DNA of 16,216 nt, from the NCBI GenBank assembly GCA_036526135.1, contig DATCZA010000003.1, forward strand, positions 1 to 16,216, in the 5' to 3' direction. The notes beneath the pieces were generated by a model that saw nothing but the letters and a program-made list of their open reading frames with translations, made no database searches and was not told the DNA's origin. The DNA is from UBA2965 sp036526135. Its GTDB lineage: Bacteria; Pseudomonadota; Gammaproteobacteria; Pseudomonadales; Azotimanducaceae. Numbering within the stretch: the stretch's first letter is position 1; every line of letters begins with the position of its first letter. Position numbers and translations under genes: made by a program. Of the stretch, positions 7,132-14,217 are shown piece after piece.

Positions 7132-8478
7132 TCACATCACCCCATAAGCCAGCATGGCCGCCGCCACCTTCCGGAAGCCGGCAATGTTCGCGCCCTTGAG
7201 GTAGTTCACGTAGTCGCCTTCGTCGCCATGCTCCACGCAGTGACCGTGAATTTCTTTGATGATCTGGCGCAGGCGCGTGTCGACTTCCTCGCGCGTCCAG
7301 CCCAGACGCACGCTGTTCTGACTCATCTCCAGCCCGGACACGCCGACTCCGCCCGCGTTCGCCGCCTTGGAGGGCGCGAGCAGAGTTCGGGCGCTGGTGA
7401 AGACCTCCAGCGCTTCGGGCACGGTAGGCATGTTGGCGCCCTCGACCACCGCGCAGCAGCCGTTGGCAACGAGGGTCTCGGCATCCTCTTTGCCGATCTC
7501 GTTCTGGGTCGCGCAGGGAAATGCGAGCTCGCAGGGCACGGCCCAGGGCCGTTTGCCTTCTTGGAACTCGACGCCGAACTCGTCCGCGTACTCGCTCACG
7601 CGACCGCGGCGGACGGTTTTGAGATCCAGAATCCAGGCGAGCTTGTCCGCATCGATCCCGTCCGGGTCGTGAATGAATCCTGATGAGTCGGACATGGTGA
7701 CCACCCTGGCGCCGAGCTCGTTTAGCTTCTCCACGGTGTAGATGGCCACGTTGCCGGAGCCGGATACGGCACACGTTCTGCCCTCGAGGCTCTCCCCTCG
7801 ATGGGCGAGCATGTTCTCCATCATGTAGACCACGCCGTAGCCGGTGGCTTCGGTGCGGATGTGGCTCCCACCGAACTCGAGCGCCTTGCCGGTCAGCACG
7901 CCCTCGAAGCGGTTGGCCAGCCGCTTGTACTGACCGAACAGGTAGCCGACCTCCCGGGACCCGACCCCGATGTCTCCGGCAGGCACGTCGGTAAAAGGCC
8001 CGATGTGTCGGTACAGCTCCGTCATGAACGCCTGACAGAACCGCATGACTTCCGAGTCGGACTTTCCCTTTACGTCGAAGTCCGCGCCGCCCTTGGCACC
8101 CCCCAGGGGCAGACCGGTGAGGCTGTTCTTGAAGGTTTGCTCGAAGGCGAGAAACTTGAGGATGCTCTGGTTGACCGACGGGTCGAAGCGGATGCCGCCC
8201 TTGTAAGGTCCAATGGCGTTGTTGCACTGAACCCGATAGCCGCGGTTCACCCTCACGTTCCCGGCGTCGTCCTCCCAGACGACTCTGAAGGAGACGATGC
8301 GATCCGGTTCCGTCATGCGCTCGAAGATCCGCTTTGCTGTGTAGGCGGGCTTGTCAGCAATATACGGCAGGATGTCTATGGCCACTTCCTGCACTGCCTG
8401 GTGAAACTCGGACTCGCCCGGGTTGCGGCGGCGCAGGCCCCTCATGAACTGGTCCAGATCGGGAGCGGTGATTGTCAT
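7132..8478 (-). CDS. gdhA: NADP-type glutamate dehydrogenase
   Basis: A 448-residue enzyme, essentially the length of E. coli GdhA (447). It makes glutamate from 2-oxoglutarate, ammonium and NADPH in the cytoplasm and so links carbon and nitrogen metabolism. Visible active-site residues are Lys93 (YKGGIRF), Lys117, the catalytic Lys129 in GLPLGGAKGG, and Asp169 in PAGDIG. The nucleotide domain has GSGNVA near residue 230, and the ANAGGVGVSGLEMSQN segment near the C terminus is typical of the small hexameric class. The ATG at 8478 has AGAAGAAG as ribosome site. yghU lies upstream on the same strand with a 28-base gap, so the two may share a transcript. The 3' end is only 8 bases from the stop of the converging receptor gene. 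Function is secure; NADP preference follows from the subfamily. Confidence 0.97.
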   Translation of the reverse strand: MTITAPDLDQFMRGLRRRNPGESEFHQAVQEVAIDILPYIADKPAYTAKRIFERMTEPDRIVSFRVVWEDDAGNVRVNRGYRVQCNNAIGPYKGGIRFDPSVNQSILKFLAFEQTFKNSLTGLPLGGAKGGADFDVKGKSDSEVMRFCQAFMTELYRHIGPFTDVPAGDIGVGSREVGYLFGQYKRLANRFEGVLTGKALEFGGSHIRTEATGYGVVYMMENMLAHRGESLEGRTCAVSGSGNVAIYTVEKLNELGARVVTMSDSSGFIHDPDGIDADKLAWILDLKTVRRGRVSEYADEFGVEFQEGKRPWAVPCELAFPCATQNEIGKEDAETLVANGCCAVVEGANMPTVPEALEVFTSARTLLAPSKAANAGGVGVSGLEMSQNSVRLGWTREEVDTRLRQIIKEIHGHCVEHGDEGDYVNYLKGANIAGFRKVAAAMLAYGVM

Positions 8479-8506
8479 GGCGCTTCTTCTGACCTCGACA
8501 AGCCCA

Positions 8507-9355
8507 TCAAACCGACCCGAAATCGCTGGCGCTGTGACGCTCTGGCATCTGGGTCTCCTCCGACCCCCAGACCTTGTTGACCCGGCGGCCGCGCTGAACG
8601 GCGGGGCGCTCCTCGATCTCCTTGGCCCAGCGAATCACGTGCTCGTAGGACGTGACGTCGAGAAACTCGGCGGCGTCGTAGATGTTGTGCAGCACCACGG
8701 CGCCGTACCAGGGATAGGTGGCCATGTCGGCGATGGTGTACTCGTCGCCGATCAGATAGCGGCGCTGCGCCAGGTTCTGATCGAGCACGTCCAGCTGGCG
8801 CTTGACCTCCATGGTGTAGCGGTTGATCGGGTACTCGAATTTCTCCGGCGCGTAGGCGTAGAAGTGGCCGAAACCTCCGCCCAGGTAGGGCGCGCTGCCC
8901 ATCTGCCAGAACAGCCAGGAGAAGCACTCGCCCCGGGAGGAGAGGTCCTCGGGCAGGAAAGCGCCGAACTTTTCTGCTAGGTAGAGCAGGATGGCGGCAG
9001 ACTCGAATACCCGTGTGGGCGTCTCGGTGCTGCGATCGAGCAGGGCGGGGATCTTGGAATTGGGGTTGATCGCCACGAACCCGCTTCCGAACTGTTCCCC
9101 GTCGCCGATGTTGATCAGCCAGGCATCGTACTCCGCGTCGGTTTTGCCGAGATCGAGGAGTTCCTCCAGCATCACGGTGACCTTCACGCCGTTCGGTGTC
9201 GCCAGGGAGTAGAGCTGCAGCGGATGCTCCCCGACCGGCAGCTCCTTGTCGTGCGTCGCGCCAGCAGTTGGCCGGTTGATGTTGGCGAAGCGTCCACCGC
9301 TCTCGGTGTCCCACTTCCAGACTTTCGGCGGGACGTAGGCGGATGATTTTGTCAC
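8507..9355 (-). CDS. yghU: Glutathione S-transferase / disulfide-bond reductase YghU
   Basis: A 282-residue protein matching E. coli YghU (288) along its whole length by recalled sequence: the N-terminal WKWD and FANINRP segments (24-29), LPVGEHPLQLYSL, TPNGVKV at 53-59, NPNSKIPAL with the cis-proline near 103, the glutathione-binding Glu118-Ser119, GGGFGHFY, and RHSASDF at the C terminus. YghU-type (Nu-class) transferases bind two glutathiones and reduce disulfides and organic peroxides rather than conjugating. The protein is cytoplasmic. The start is a GTG at 9355 with GGGGGT 6 bases upstream; no better start is near. It probably leads a two-gene unit with gdhA. TACATT with an upstream TG (minus strand, 9415-9423) is a candidate extended -10. 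Confidence 0.95.
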   Translation of the reverse strand: MTKSSAYVPPKVWKWDTESGGRFANINRPTAGATHDKELPVGEHPLQLYSLATPNGVKVTVMLEELLDLGKTDAEYDAWLINIGDGEQFGSGFVAINPNSKIPALLDRSTETPTRVFESAAILLYLAEKFGAFLPEDLSSRGECFSWLFWQMGSAPYLGGGFGHFYAYAPEKFEYPINRYTMEVKRQLDVLDQNLAQRRYLIGDEYTIADMATYPWYGAVVLHNIYDAAEFLDVTSYEHVIRWAKEIEERPAVQRGRRVNKVWGSEETQMPERHSASDFGSV

Positions 9356-9414
9356 GGTGTTACCCCCGATTGATTGTGTGTCACGTCACGTGGTGGCCCC
9401 CCGGACGGGTGCTC

Positions 9415-9423
9415 AATGTACCA
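9415..9423 (-). promoter_or_regulatory. Candidate extended -10 of yghU
   Basis: On the minus strand the motif TGGTACATT combines an upstream TG with a four-of-six -10 match, about 60 bases before the GTG start at 9355. No good -35 is seen, which is tolerable for an extended -10. This is a motif match only. Confidence 0.28.
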
Positions 9424-9478
9424 GACTTTCACACCTGGCCTGCCACCGGCCGCGTTTCGTGCTAACTTGATCGGTCAA

Positions 9479-9492
9479 GGCCTGCGCAGGCC
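9479..9492. repeat. Perfect 14-base palindrome in leader of the 9517 gene
   Basis: GGCCTGCGCAGGCC reads the same on both strands. Immediately to the left, CTTGA (9466-9470) and TCAAG (9475-9479) form a second, smaller inverted repeat. Both lie within 51 bases of the ATG at 9517. They could be a protein-binding site or a leader hairpin; GC-rich short palindromes also arise by chance in DNA of this composition. Confidence 0.35.
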
Positions 9493-9516
9493 GCAGAACA
9501 CGGGTGGCAGGGCCAA

Positions 9517-9891
9517 ATGGCCGAGCAGCAACACCAGGCGGGCAAGCTGGATGTGGGAGCCCTCATCCACAGCAGCGGCGGCGTGCTGTGCCTCGTGCTC
9601 GGCGGCCTGATGTACCTCGACGGTTTTGCCTGGGCCGTGCACGCCTTCTCCGCCATGATGCTGCTGACGTTCGTCAGCGCGCTGATCATCTCCATCAACA
9701 CCGACAGCTGGGTCGCCGGTCACTACCTGGCCATGTCGCCAGTGGTCGGCGTGGTCTTAGGTTACGCAGACTTCGACTGGGGATTCACCGTCGCCTACCT
9801 GCTCATCTGGGCGGCCTTTCTGCACTTCCTCTGGCGTGGATATCAAGCCGTTCAGGCGGCGAAAAGGGAATCCGGAACGCGCCGCGTGTAG
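9517..9891 (+). CDS. Small four-helix inner-membrane protein, function unknown
   Basis: A 124-residue protein with a short polar N terminus (MAEQQHQAGK) and four hydrophobic segments at about 16-35, 40-60, 67-84 and 88-106, followed by a basic tail (WRGYQ to TRRV). The basic tail and positive-inside rule suggest that both ends are cytoplasmic. I do not recognise the family and see no catalytic motif; His18, His42, His69 and His103 lie in or near the helices, which might matter if it binds heme or metal, but nothing shows this. The ATG has a weak GGCAGGG upstream. The gene is divergent from yghU with a 161-base gap and converges on the lipoprotein gene. Coding status is supported by the coherent membrane pattern. 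Confidence 0.75.
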   Translation: MAEQQHQAGKLDVGALIHSSGGVLCLVLGGLMYLDGFAWAVHAFSAMMLLTFVSALIISINTDSWVAGHYLAMSPVVGVVLGYADFDWGFTVAYLLIWAAFLHFLWRGYQAVQAAKRESGTRRV

Positions 9892-9894
9892 AGC

Positions 9895-9916
9895 GCGGCC
9901 GTTCAGGCATGGCCGC
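9895..9916. terminator. Candidate hairpin between converging genes
   Basis: GCGGCC at 9895-9900 pairs perfectly with GGCCGC at 9911-9916 around a 10-base loop, between the stops of the converging membrane-protein and lipoprotein genes. No T-run follows on either strand, so a classical intrinsic terminator is doubtful; it may only slow polymerase or be incidental. Confidence 0.25.
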
Positions 9917-9927
9917 CTCCTTAGCGG

Positions 9928-10500
9928 CTAATAAACCTTCCTGACGTAGATGATGGGGTCCAATACCTTGGGCGTGCACGTTGGCGCGCCTGCGCAGTGC
10001 TTGACGTACACGCTGTAGCGGTACGGTTCGCCCTGGGCGCTTGCCGTCGCCCGCCCGTTCACGCGCATGCAGAGCTTGCCGTTCTCCGAGGCGACGACGT
10101 TGGCGCCTCGGTTCTTGCCCTTCTGAGCGGGTGATTTGTCCTCATCGAAGATGATGTAGAAGGGCTCGGTCCTGCTGCCGCTGCTCAATTCCCATTGAAT
10201 GAGCTGATTGCGAAGCACCACCGCGGGACCGTTCGGAGCCGGATTCGTGCAATTGACGTCCCCGCCGCCGGTGACACACAGTATTCCGCTTGCGTCCCCG
10301 GCGGTCTGCTCGATCTTCAGCCTCATATCAGGGGCCTTTGAACAGCTGAAATTGTCCGGGCTGACCGAGAAGAGCTGCGTACCCCAGGTGTTCGTCGTGC
10401 TTTCCGAGACGCAACCGGCAAGCCCGATGCATGCCAGGCAGGCAAGGACGGCCTTTACCGACAGCCGCTTGATAGAAGTGGTTGAAAGTTGTGCGTTCAT
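9928..10500 (-). CDS. Cys-rich lipoprotein of unknown function
   Basis: A 190-residue envelope lipoprotein. The N terminus has basic residues (Lys11, Arg12, Lys16), a hydrophobic core and a lipobox IGLAGC, with Cys30 as the lipidated residue; Val31 at the next position does not give the Asp inner-membrane retention signal, so sorting to the outer membrane is expected. After it come six cysteines (53, 75, 84, 144, 169, 175), an even number that fits disulfides in the periplasm. The rest looks beta-rich; I recognise no domain. The ATG at 10500 has a perfect GGAGG 5 bases upstream. It lies 49 bases downstream of the TIR-TPR gene on the same strand, so co-transcription is plausible. GC content seems somewhat lower than its neighbours. 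Lipoprotein nature is well supported; function unknown. Confidence 0.82.
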   Translation of the reverse strand: MNAQLSTTSIKRLSVKAVLACLACIGLAGCVSESTTNTWGTQLFSVSPDNFSCSKAPDMRLKIEQTAGDASGILCVTGGGDVNCTNPAPNGPAVVLRNQLIQWELSSGSRTEPFYIIFDEDKSPAQKGKNRGANVVASENGKLCMRVNGRATASAQGEPYRYSVYVKHCAGAPTCTPKVLDPIIYVRKVY

Positions 10501-10549
10501 ACGTCCTCCGATTTGAGGTTATCTGGCGCGGTGCGCGCCCCTGGTTGCG

Positions 10550-12613
10550 TCAGTTGAGCCACGGGTCACGTTCCAGCAGCAGCGCCGGGTAACCGAGGCC
10601 GAGCAGCCGCTCGCGCTCGCGAGCGGCCAGGGTTGCCCGGTTCAGCAGCGTGTAGGTCTGCAGCACGCTGTAGGCGACCGTCATGTCATCTTCATGTTCA
10701 GCCCTTACCCGTCTTGCCCGGGCCATGGCATCCGCGTCACGCCCGAGCAAGGCTTCGTACGTGCTGATTCGGGCTTGCACTGGGCCCTGTTCCTCCCTGG
10801 TGAAAGCCAGTTCCTCCAGGGCGAGATCTAGCGCCTGCTGGAGGATACGCTGGGCTTCCTCGGCATCACCGGTTGGGCCGTAGGCGAGGATTTCCCCCAG
10901 ATGGCCGAGCCAGCGGTGATCGGAGGGTGCCAGGGCGGCGGCCTCCCGGTACGCGTTCGCCGCAGCAGAAAAATTTCGCGCATAAGTTTGTGCGGCGCCT
11001 AGGTTTCCCCAGCTCATGGGGTTGGGCTCGAGCTCGACGCTCTTGCGCCACGCCTGGCTCGCCCGCTCGAACTCGCCCAGGCTGTACCAGGCCGCGCCCA
11101 GATTGACATAGGCGATGGCAGCGGCAGGGTACAGATCGGCCACCACCTCGTACTGCTCGGCGGCCGCCCGAAACTCGCCCTGGTACAACAGATGATTGCC
11201 GTAGGCGAGGTGGGCTTCCCAGCTCGTTCCCGGGAGCGCCAGGGCCTGTTCGTAGTAGGCGCGAGCCATCTCCAGATCGCCGTTCTGGTCGGCCACGTCC
11301 GCCAAGCCGATCAGTGGTTCCGCAAGGCCGGGAGCCACCGCGCTGGCACGCTGAAAGTGGAATCGGGCGAGCTGTGCCTCGCCTCGGGCCAGAAAGACCC
11401 GGCCTAGGGCCAGATGCGCCTTCAGCGGTTCGGAACCCACGGCCAGCGCCTGCAGGCAGCGGGTCTCCGCGTGAAGCAGGTCGTCTAGCTCGCGGCTCTC
11501 CTGGTAGGTTCGGGCGTGAGCGTCGCACAAGCCCAACAGCGCGAGCCCAAAGCCAGGCTGGTTGTCCAGGGCCTGTTCGAACAGTTGTCGGATCGTATCC
11601 ACGTGCTGCAGCTCGCCGGGCTGAGCCAGCATCCGAGCACCCTCGCCGTAGATCTGCTGCGCCGCCGCTCTCGCGCTCGGCGCGGCCCGATCCAGGGCTG
11701 GAATGGTGCCGACAAGCACGTCTGGCAAGGCCACCAGCAGATTCTGCACATGCTGATGTTGAACCTCTTTCGGGTCGTCCTCGACGTACACGAACGTCTG
11801 AGCCCAGATCTCCTGGTCATCCTCGGTTGCGATGAGAGACGTGCGGATCCGGTAACCGGGGTCCAGGAGCTGGACGTGTCCGATGATTACATGACTTGCG
11901 TCGTTGCTGCCGCCGACGAACGCGCCTGCTGCGGGGCGCCGATCTGGGAGCCGGCTCTTCACCGGCATCAGATCCAGGTTGGTGAGTCCTTGTGAGAGTT
12001 CCGCCGTGACGCCCCCCGCCATCTCAGCCGCTCGAAGGCTCCCGTCGGTTTCGAAGGGCGCTACGGCGATAGCCAGAGGCTCGGGCAGGAAGCTTCGCCA
12101 CAGGACGAAGACGAGCGCGGTGATTGCTCCGGCGCCGATCCACATTCCCCTCCAGCGACCGCGCGGGGACGTCAAAGGCGGGGCCGCGGGTGGAATCTGA
12201 TCGAGCTGATTTGCGATCCCTGATTCCAGCAGGGATCGGTACGCACGCTGCGGCACGTCGAAGCGCTGCAGAATCTGGTGATTACCCAGCGCCAGTTCCA
12301 TCCATGGAGGAAACGGGGTTTCTGCCAGCATGACCGTTATGACGGGAATGTCGCGGCTCAGAGCGAACTGTAATTCCTGGGAGCAGAATTTGGACTCGAT
12401 GGAGGACGGGGAGGCGTAAAAGATCAGCAGATCACTGTCCGCGATGGCGTTCGCGATCGCCTCGCGCCATTGCTCTCCGGGACTGATGTGTCTGTCGATA
12501 TGAACGGCATATCCGAGACCGCCAAGCCAATCCGCGTCTGGATATACGGCTCTGCCGTCATCTCTAGAGTATGAGATGAACAGCTGCGGCATCTGTTCTG
12601 ATACTTCTGCCAC
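10550..12613 (-). CDS. Membrane-anchored TIR / TolB-like / TPR protein
   Basis: A 687-residue protein in four parts. A TIR domain covers about 8-130: LFISYSRDDG at 11-20, a BB-loop-like HISPGEQW, and Glu80 in SKFCSQEL, the position of the catalytic glutamate in NAD-cleaving TIR domains. One membrane helix is at about 156-172. Next (about 179-300) is a TolB-N/FlgO-like module opening with IAVAPFETDG, as seen in CadC-type and adenylate-cyclase-type receptors. Tetratricopeptide repeats fill about 320-670. Three arginines just before the helix argue for a cytoplasmic TIR and a periplasmic remainder. TIR domains hydrolyse NAD or act as signalling scaffolds; which applies here is unknown. The start is a GTG at 12613 with GCGGGA upstream; an ATG at 12592 would still keep the whole TIR domain. 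A lipoprotein gene follows after 49 bases. Domain calls are firm, signalling role is inference. Confidence 0.9.
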   Translation of the reverse strand: MAEVSEQMPQLFISYSRDDGRAVYPDADWLGGLGYAVHIDRHISPGEQWREAIANAIADSDLLIFYASPSSIESKFCSQELQFALSRDIPVITVMLAETPFPPWMELALGNHQILQRFDVPQRAYRSLLESGIANQLDQIPPAAPPLTSPRGRWRGMWIGAGAITALVFVLWRSFLPEPLAIAVAPFETDGSLRAAEMAGGVTAELSQGLTNLDLMPVKSRLPDRRPAAGAFVGGSNDASHVIIGHVQLLDPGYRIRTSLIATEDDQEIWAQTFVYVEDDPKEVQHQHVQNLLVALPDVLVGTIPALDRAAPSARAAAQQIYGEGARMLAQPGELQHVDTIRQLFEQALDNQPGFGLALLGLCDAHARTYQESRELDDLLHAETRCLQALAVGSEPLKAHLALGRVFLARGEAQLARFHFQRASAVAPGLAEPLIGLADVADQNGDLEMARAYYEQALALPGTSWEAHLAYGNHLLYQGEFRAAAEQYEVVADLYPAAAIAYVNLGAAWYSLGEFERASQAWRKSVELEPNPMSWGNLGAAQTYARNFSAAANAYREAAALAPSDHRWLGHLGEILAYGPTGDAEEAQRILQQALDLALEELAFTREEQGPVQARISTYEALLGRDADAMARARRVRAEHEDDMTVAYSVLQTYTLLNRATLAARERERLLGLGYPALLLERDPWLN

Positions 12614-12642
12614 GGATCCCGCCCCGGAAACCCCAACTCAGG

Positions 12643-12671
12643 ATTATGCCAGAGGCGCCGATGGCTGCCAC
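12643..12671 (-). promoter_or_regulatory. Candidate promoter of the TIR-TPR gene
   Basis: On the minus strand GTGGCA (-35, four of six consensus bases) and CATAAT (-10, five of six) are separated by exactly 17 bases, with a TG one base before the -10. It lies within the 64-base gap after the symporter stop, giving a leader of about 23 bases to the GTG start. This would let the TIR-TPR gene and the lipoprotein be expressed apart from the sugar-controlled symporter. Confidence 0.45.
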
Positions 12672-12677
12672 CGAGGC

Positions 12678-14072
12678 TCAGATCGGAGCAGGCCCCGCCT
12701 GTGCCTTCCGGTCCTCGAGCTCCCGGCCGATGGATTCCACCTCGGCGTCGCTCAAGGTGTAGAAGGCGATCACGGCCACGTTCAGCAGGCTCACCGCCGC
12801 GGGGAACAGGGTGAACATGAGCCGGATACCCATCAGCGAATCGTCGCTCTGGGAGACGTTGGCTACGTATCCGAAAAGCGCGAGCATCCAGCCTGCCAGC
12901 CCGGCGCCGATGGTCAGGCCGAATTTCTGCGCGAACATGGAAGCGGAGAAAACGAGCCCGGTGGTGCGTCGCTCAAAGCGCCACTCGCCGTAGTCGGCTA
13001 CGTCGGCGTACATGGCCCAGACCAGCGGGGCCGTGGGTCCCGCCATGAGCGAACCGGTGATGTTGAGCGCGAGCATCAGCGCGAGCTGGTCCGGCGGGAC
13101 GAAGAAGAAGGCGACCATGGTCACGGCGTTGCCAAGAGACAGAGCGATCAGCAGGGTCTTCTTCTCGAAACGGGCCGTCAGCCACTTGGTGCAGGCGACC
13201 CCAGCGATGAGCGCCAGCATGCCGATGGTCATGAAGAGCGTGGTGATGTCGAAGAAGAGCAGGATGGGGGAGCTGTCGTCGCCGACGTAGTACTTGAAGT
13301 AGTGAATCGTGACGGCGTTCTTGATGGCTATGCTGGACAGCGTGAAGATCCCTGCGAAGAAGAGCACGATCCAGGGTCGGTTGCTGAGCAGGAGCTTCAC
13401 GTCGTTGCCGAAGCTGACGTCGGTTTCGGGCAGGGAACGCACGCGCTCGCGGGTAGCGCCGAACGTGTACCAGAACATCACCACCGAGATCACGGCGAAG
13501 AGCGCCATGGTGACCTGAAACCCCGCGGCCTCGTCCTCTGCGCCGAAGTAGTGGACCATGGGTCGGACGAGCATCGAAATCAGCAGCCCGCCACCGAACG
13601 CACCCACGAACCGATAGCTGGCCAGCAGCGTGCGCTCGGTGGTGCTGGGGGTCATCACGCCCATGAGCGCGGAGTAGGGGACGTTGATGGCCGTGTACAA
13701 CATCATCATCAGGGAATAGGTCACCCAGGCGTAGACCAGCTTGCCGGTGTCGTCGAAGTCCGGGTTCGCGAACATCAGATAGCCCATGAGGCCGTAGGGG
13801 AGAGCCATCCAGAGCAGGTACGGGCGATATTTTCCGTGCCGGGTATTGGTCCGGTCTGCCAGCGCACCCATGAGTGGATCGTTCACGGCATCCCAGAGCT
13901 TCGAGACGAAAAACAGCGTTCCCACCGCCGCCGCCGAGATGCCGAAGACGTCCGTGTAGTAGTAGAGCAGAAAGATGTTGAAGGTCTGGAAGAAGAAATT
14001 GGAGGCCGTGTCGCCGAACGCGTAGCCGAGCTTTTCGTTGAAGCGAAGCGGTCCGGCGCTGGCGGCTGGCAT
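12678..14072 (-). CDS. MelB-type sugar:cation symporter (GPH family)
   Basis: A 464-residue inner-membrane transporter with about twelve hydrophobic segments, close to the usual length of the glycoside-pentoside-hexuronide:cation symporters. The family signature is clear: LWDAVNDPLMG at 59-69 and HGKYRPYLLW following the first cytoplasmic loop. Asp21, Asp61 and Asp65 match by pattern the three aspartates that form the cation/sugar site of E. coli MelB (Asp19, Asp55, Asp59). It should import a sugar or glycoside with Na+ or H+; which sugar is unknown. I chose the ATG at 14072 (GGGAGAGGG upstream, and directly followed by the conserved start of the protein) over a TTG at 14114 that would add 14 unlike residues. 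A LacI-type operator lies 49 bases upstream of the ATG. No sugar-degrading enzyme is adjacent in the window. Confidence 0.92.
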   Translation of the reverse strand: MPAASAGPLRFNEKLGYAFGDTASNFFFQTFNIFLLYYYTDVFGISAAAVGTLFFVSKLWDAVNDPLMGALADRTNTRHGKYRPYLLWMALPYGLMGYLMFANPDFDDTGKLVYAWVTYSLMMMLYTAINVPYSALMGVMTPSTTERTLLASYRFVGAFGGGLLISMLVRPMVHYFGAEDEAAGFQVTMALFAVISVVMFWYTFGATRERVRSLPETDVSFGNDVKLLLSNRPWIVLFFAGIFTLSSIAIKNAVTIHYFKYYVGDDSSPILLFFDITTLFMTIGMLALIAGVACTKWLTARFEKKTLLIALSLGNAVTMVAFFFVPPDQLALMLALNITGSLMAGPTAPLVWAMYADVADYGEWRFERRTTGLVFSASMFAQKFGLTIGAGLAGWMLALFGYVANVSQSDDSLMGIRLMFTLFPAAVSLLNVAVIAFYTLSDAEVESIGRELEDRKAQAGPAPI

Positions 14073-14120
14073 GTCTGGCCCTCTCCCGGTCGCCTGGCGA
14101 CGAGCGGGTCGCAAATCAGG

Positions 14121-14136
14121 ATGACAACGCTATCAT
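14121..14136 (-). promoter_or_regulatory. LacI-family-like operator before the symporter
   Basis: ATGACAACGCTATCAT is an imperfect palindrome (12 of 16 positions symmetric) centred on CG at 14128-14129. This TGAnAnCG..TnTCA form is typical of LacI-family repressor sites for sugar catabolism in Gammaproteobacteria. It lies 49 bases upstream of the symporter ATG, next to an AT-rich stretch (GATAAAT on the minus strand) that could be its -10, so a bound repressor would block initiation. No LacI-type regulator is encoded in the window; it would act from elsewhere. Confidence 0.6.
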
Positions 14137-14217
14137 TTATCCATGGCGATTGCTGAGGAAAAGGTCGGGAGAGGGTGCGCGCCCGGGAGTGCGTGTCGCT
14201 AGAATGAGCTGAGTCTT

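Noticed and set aside
6962..8227. Second minus-strand frame (421 codons) inside gdhA
   Set aside because: It is the shifted frame of gdhA with an Arg-rich product; the GdhA frame has every catalytic residue.
14073..14114. N-terminal extension of the symporter from a TTG at 14114
   Set aside because: The added residues are Arg-rich and unlike the family, and the ATG at 14072 has a better ribosome site.
12576..14156. Long plus-strand open frame (526 codons) opposite the symporter
   Set aside because: It is rich in Glu, Gly, His and Gln with no domain or membrane pattern, and is the mirror of a clear MelB-type gene; long antisense frames are common in GC-rich DNA.
14200..14205. TAGAAT as -10 for the GT2 gene
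   Set aside because: It would leave a leader of only about 6 bases before the GTG and there is no -35 match, so it is probably chance.
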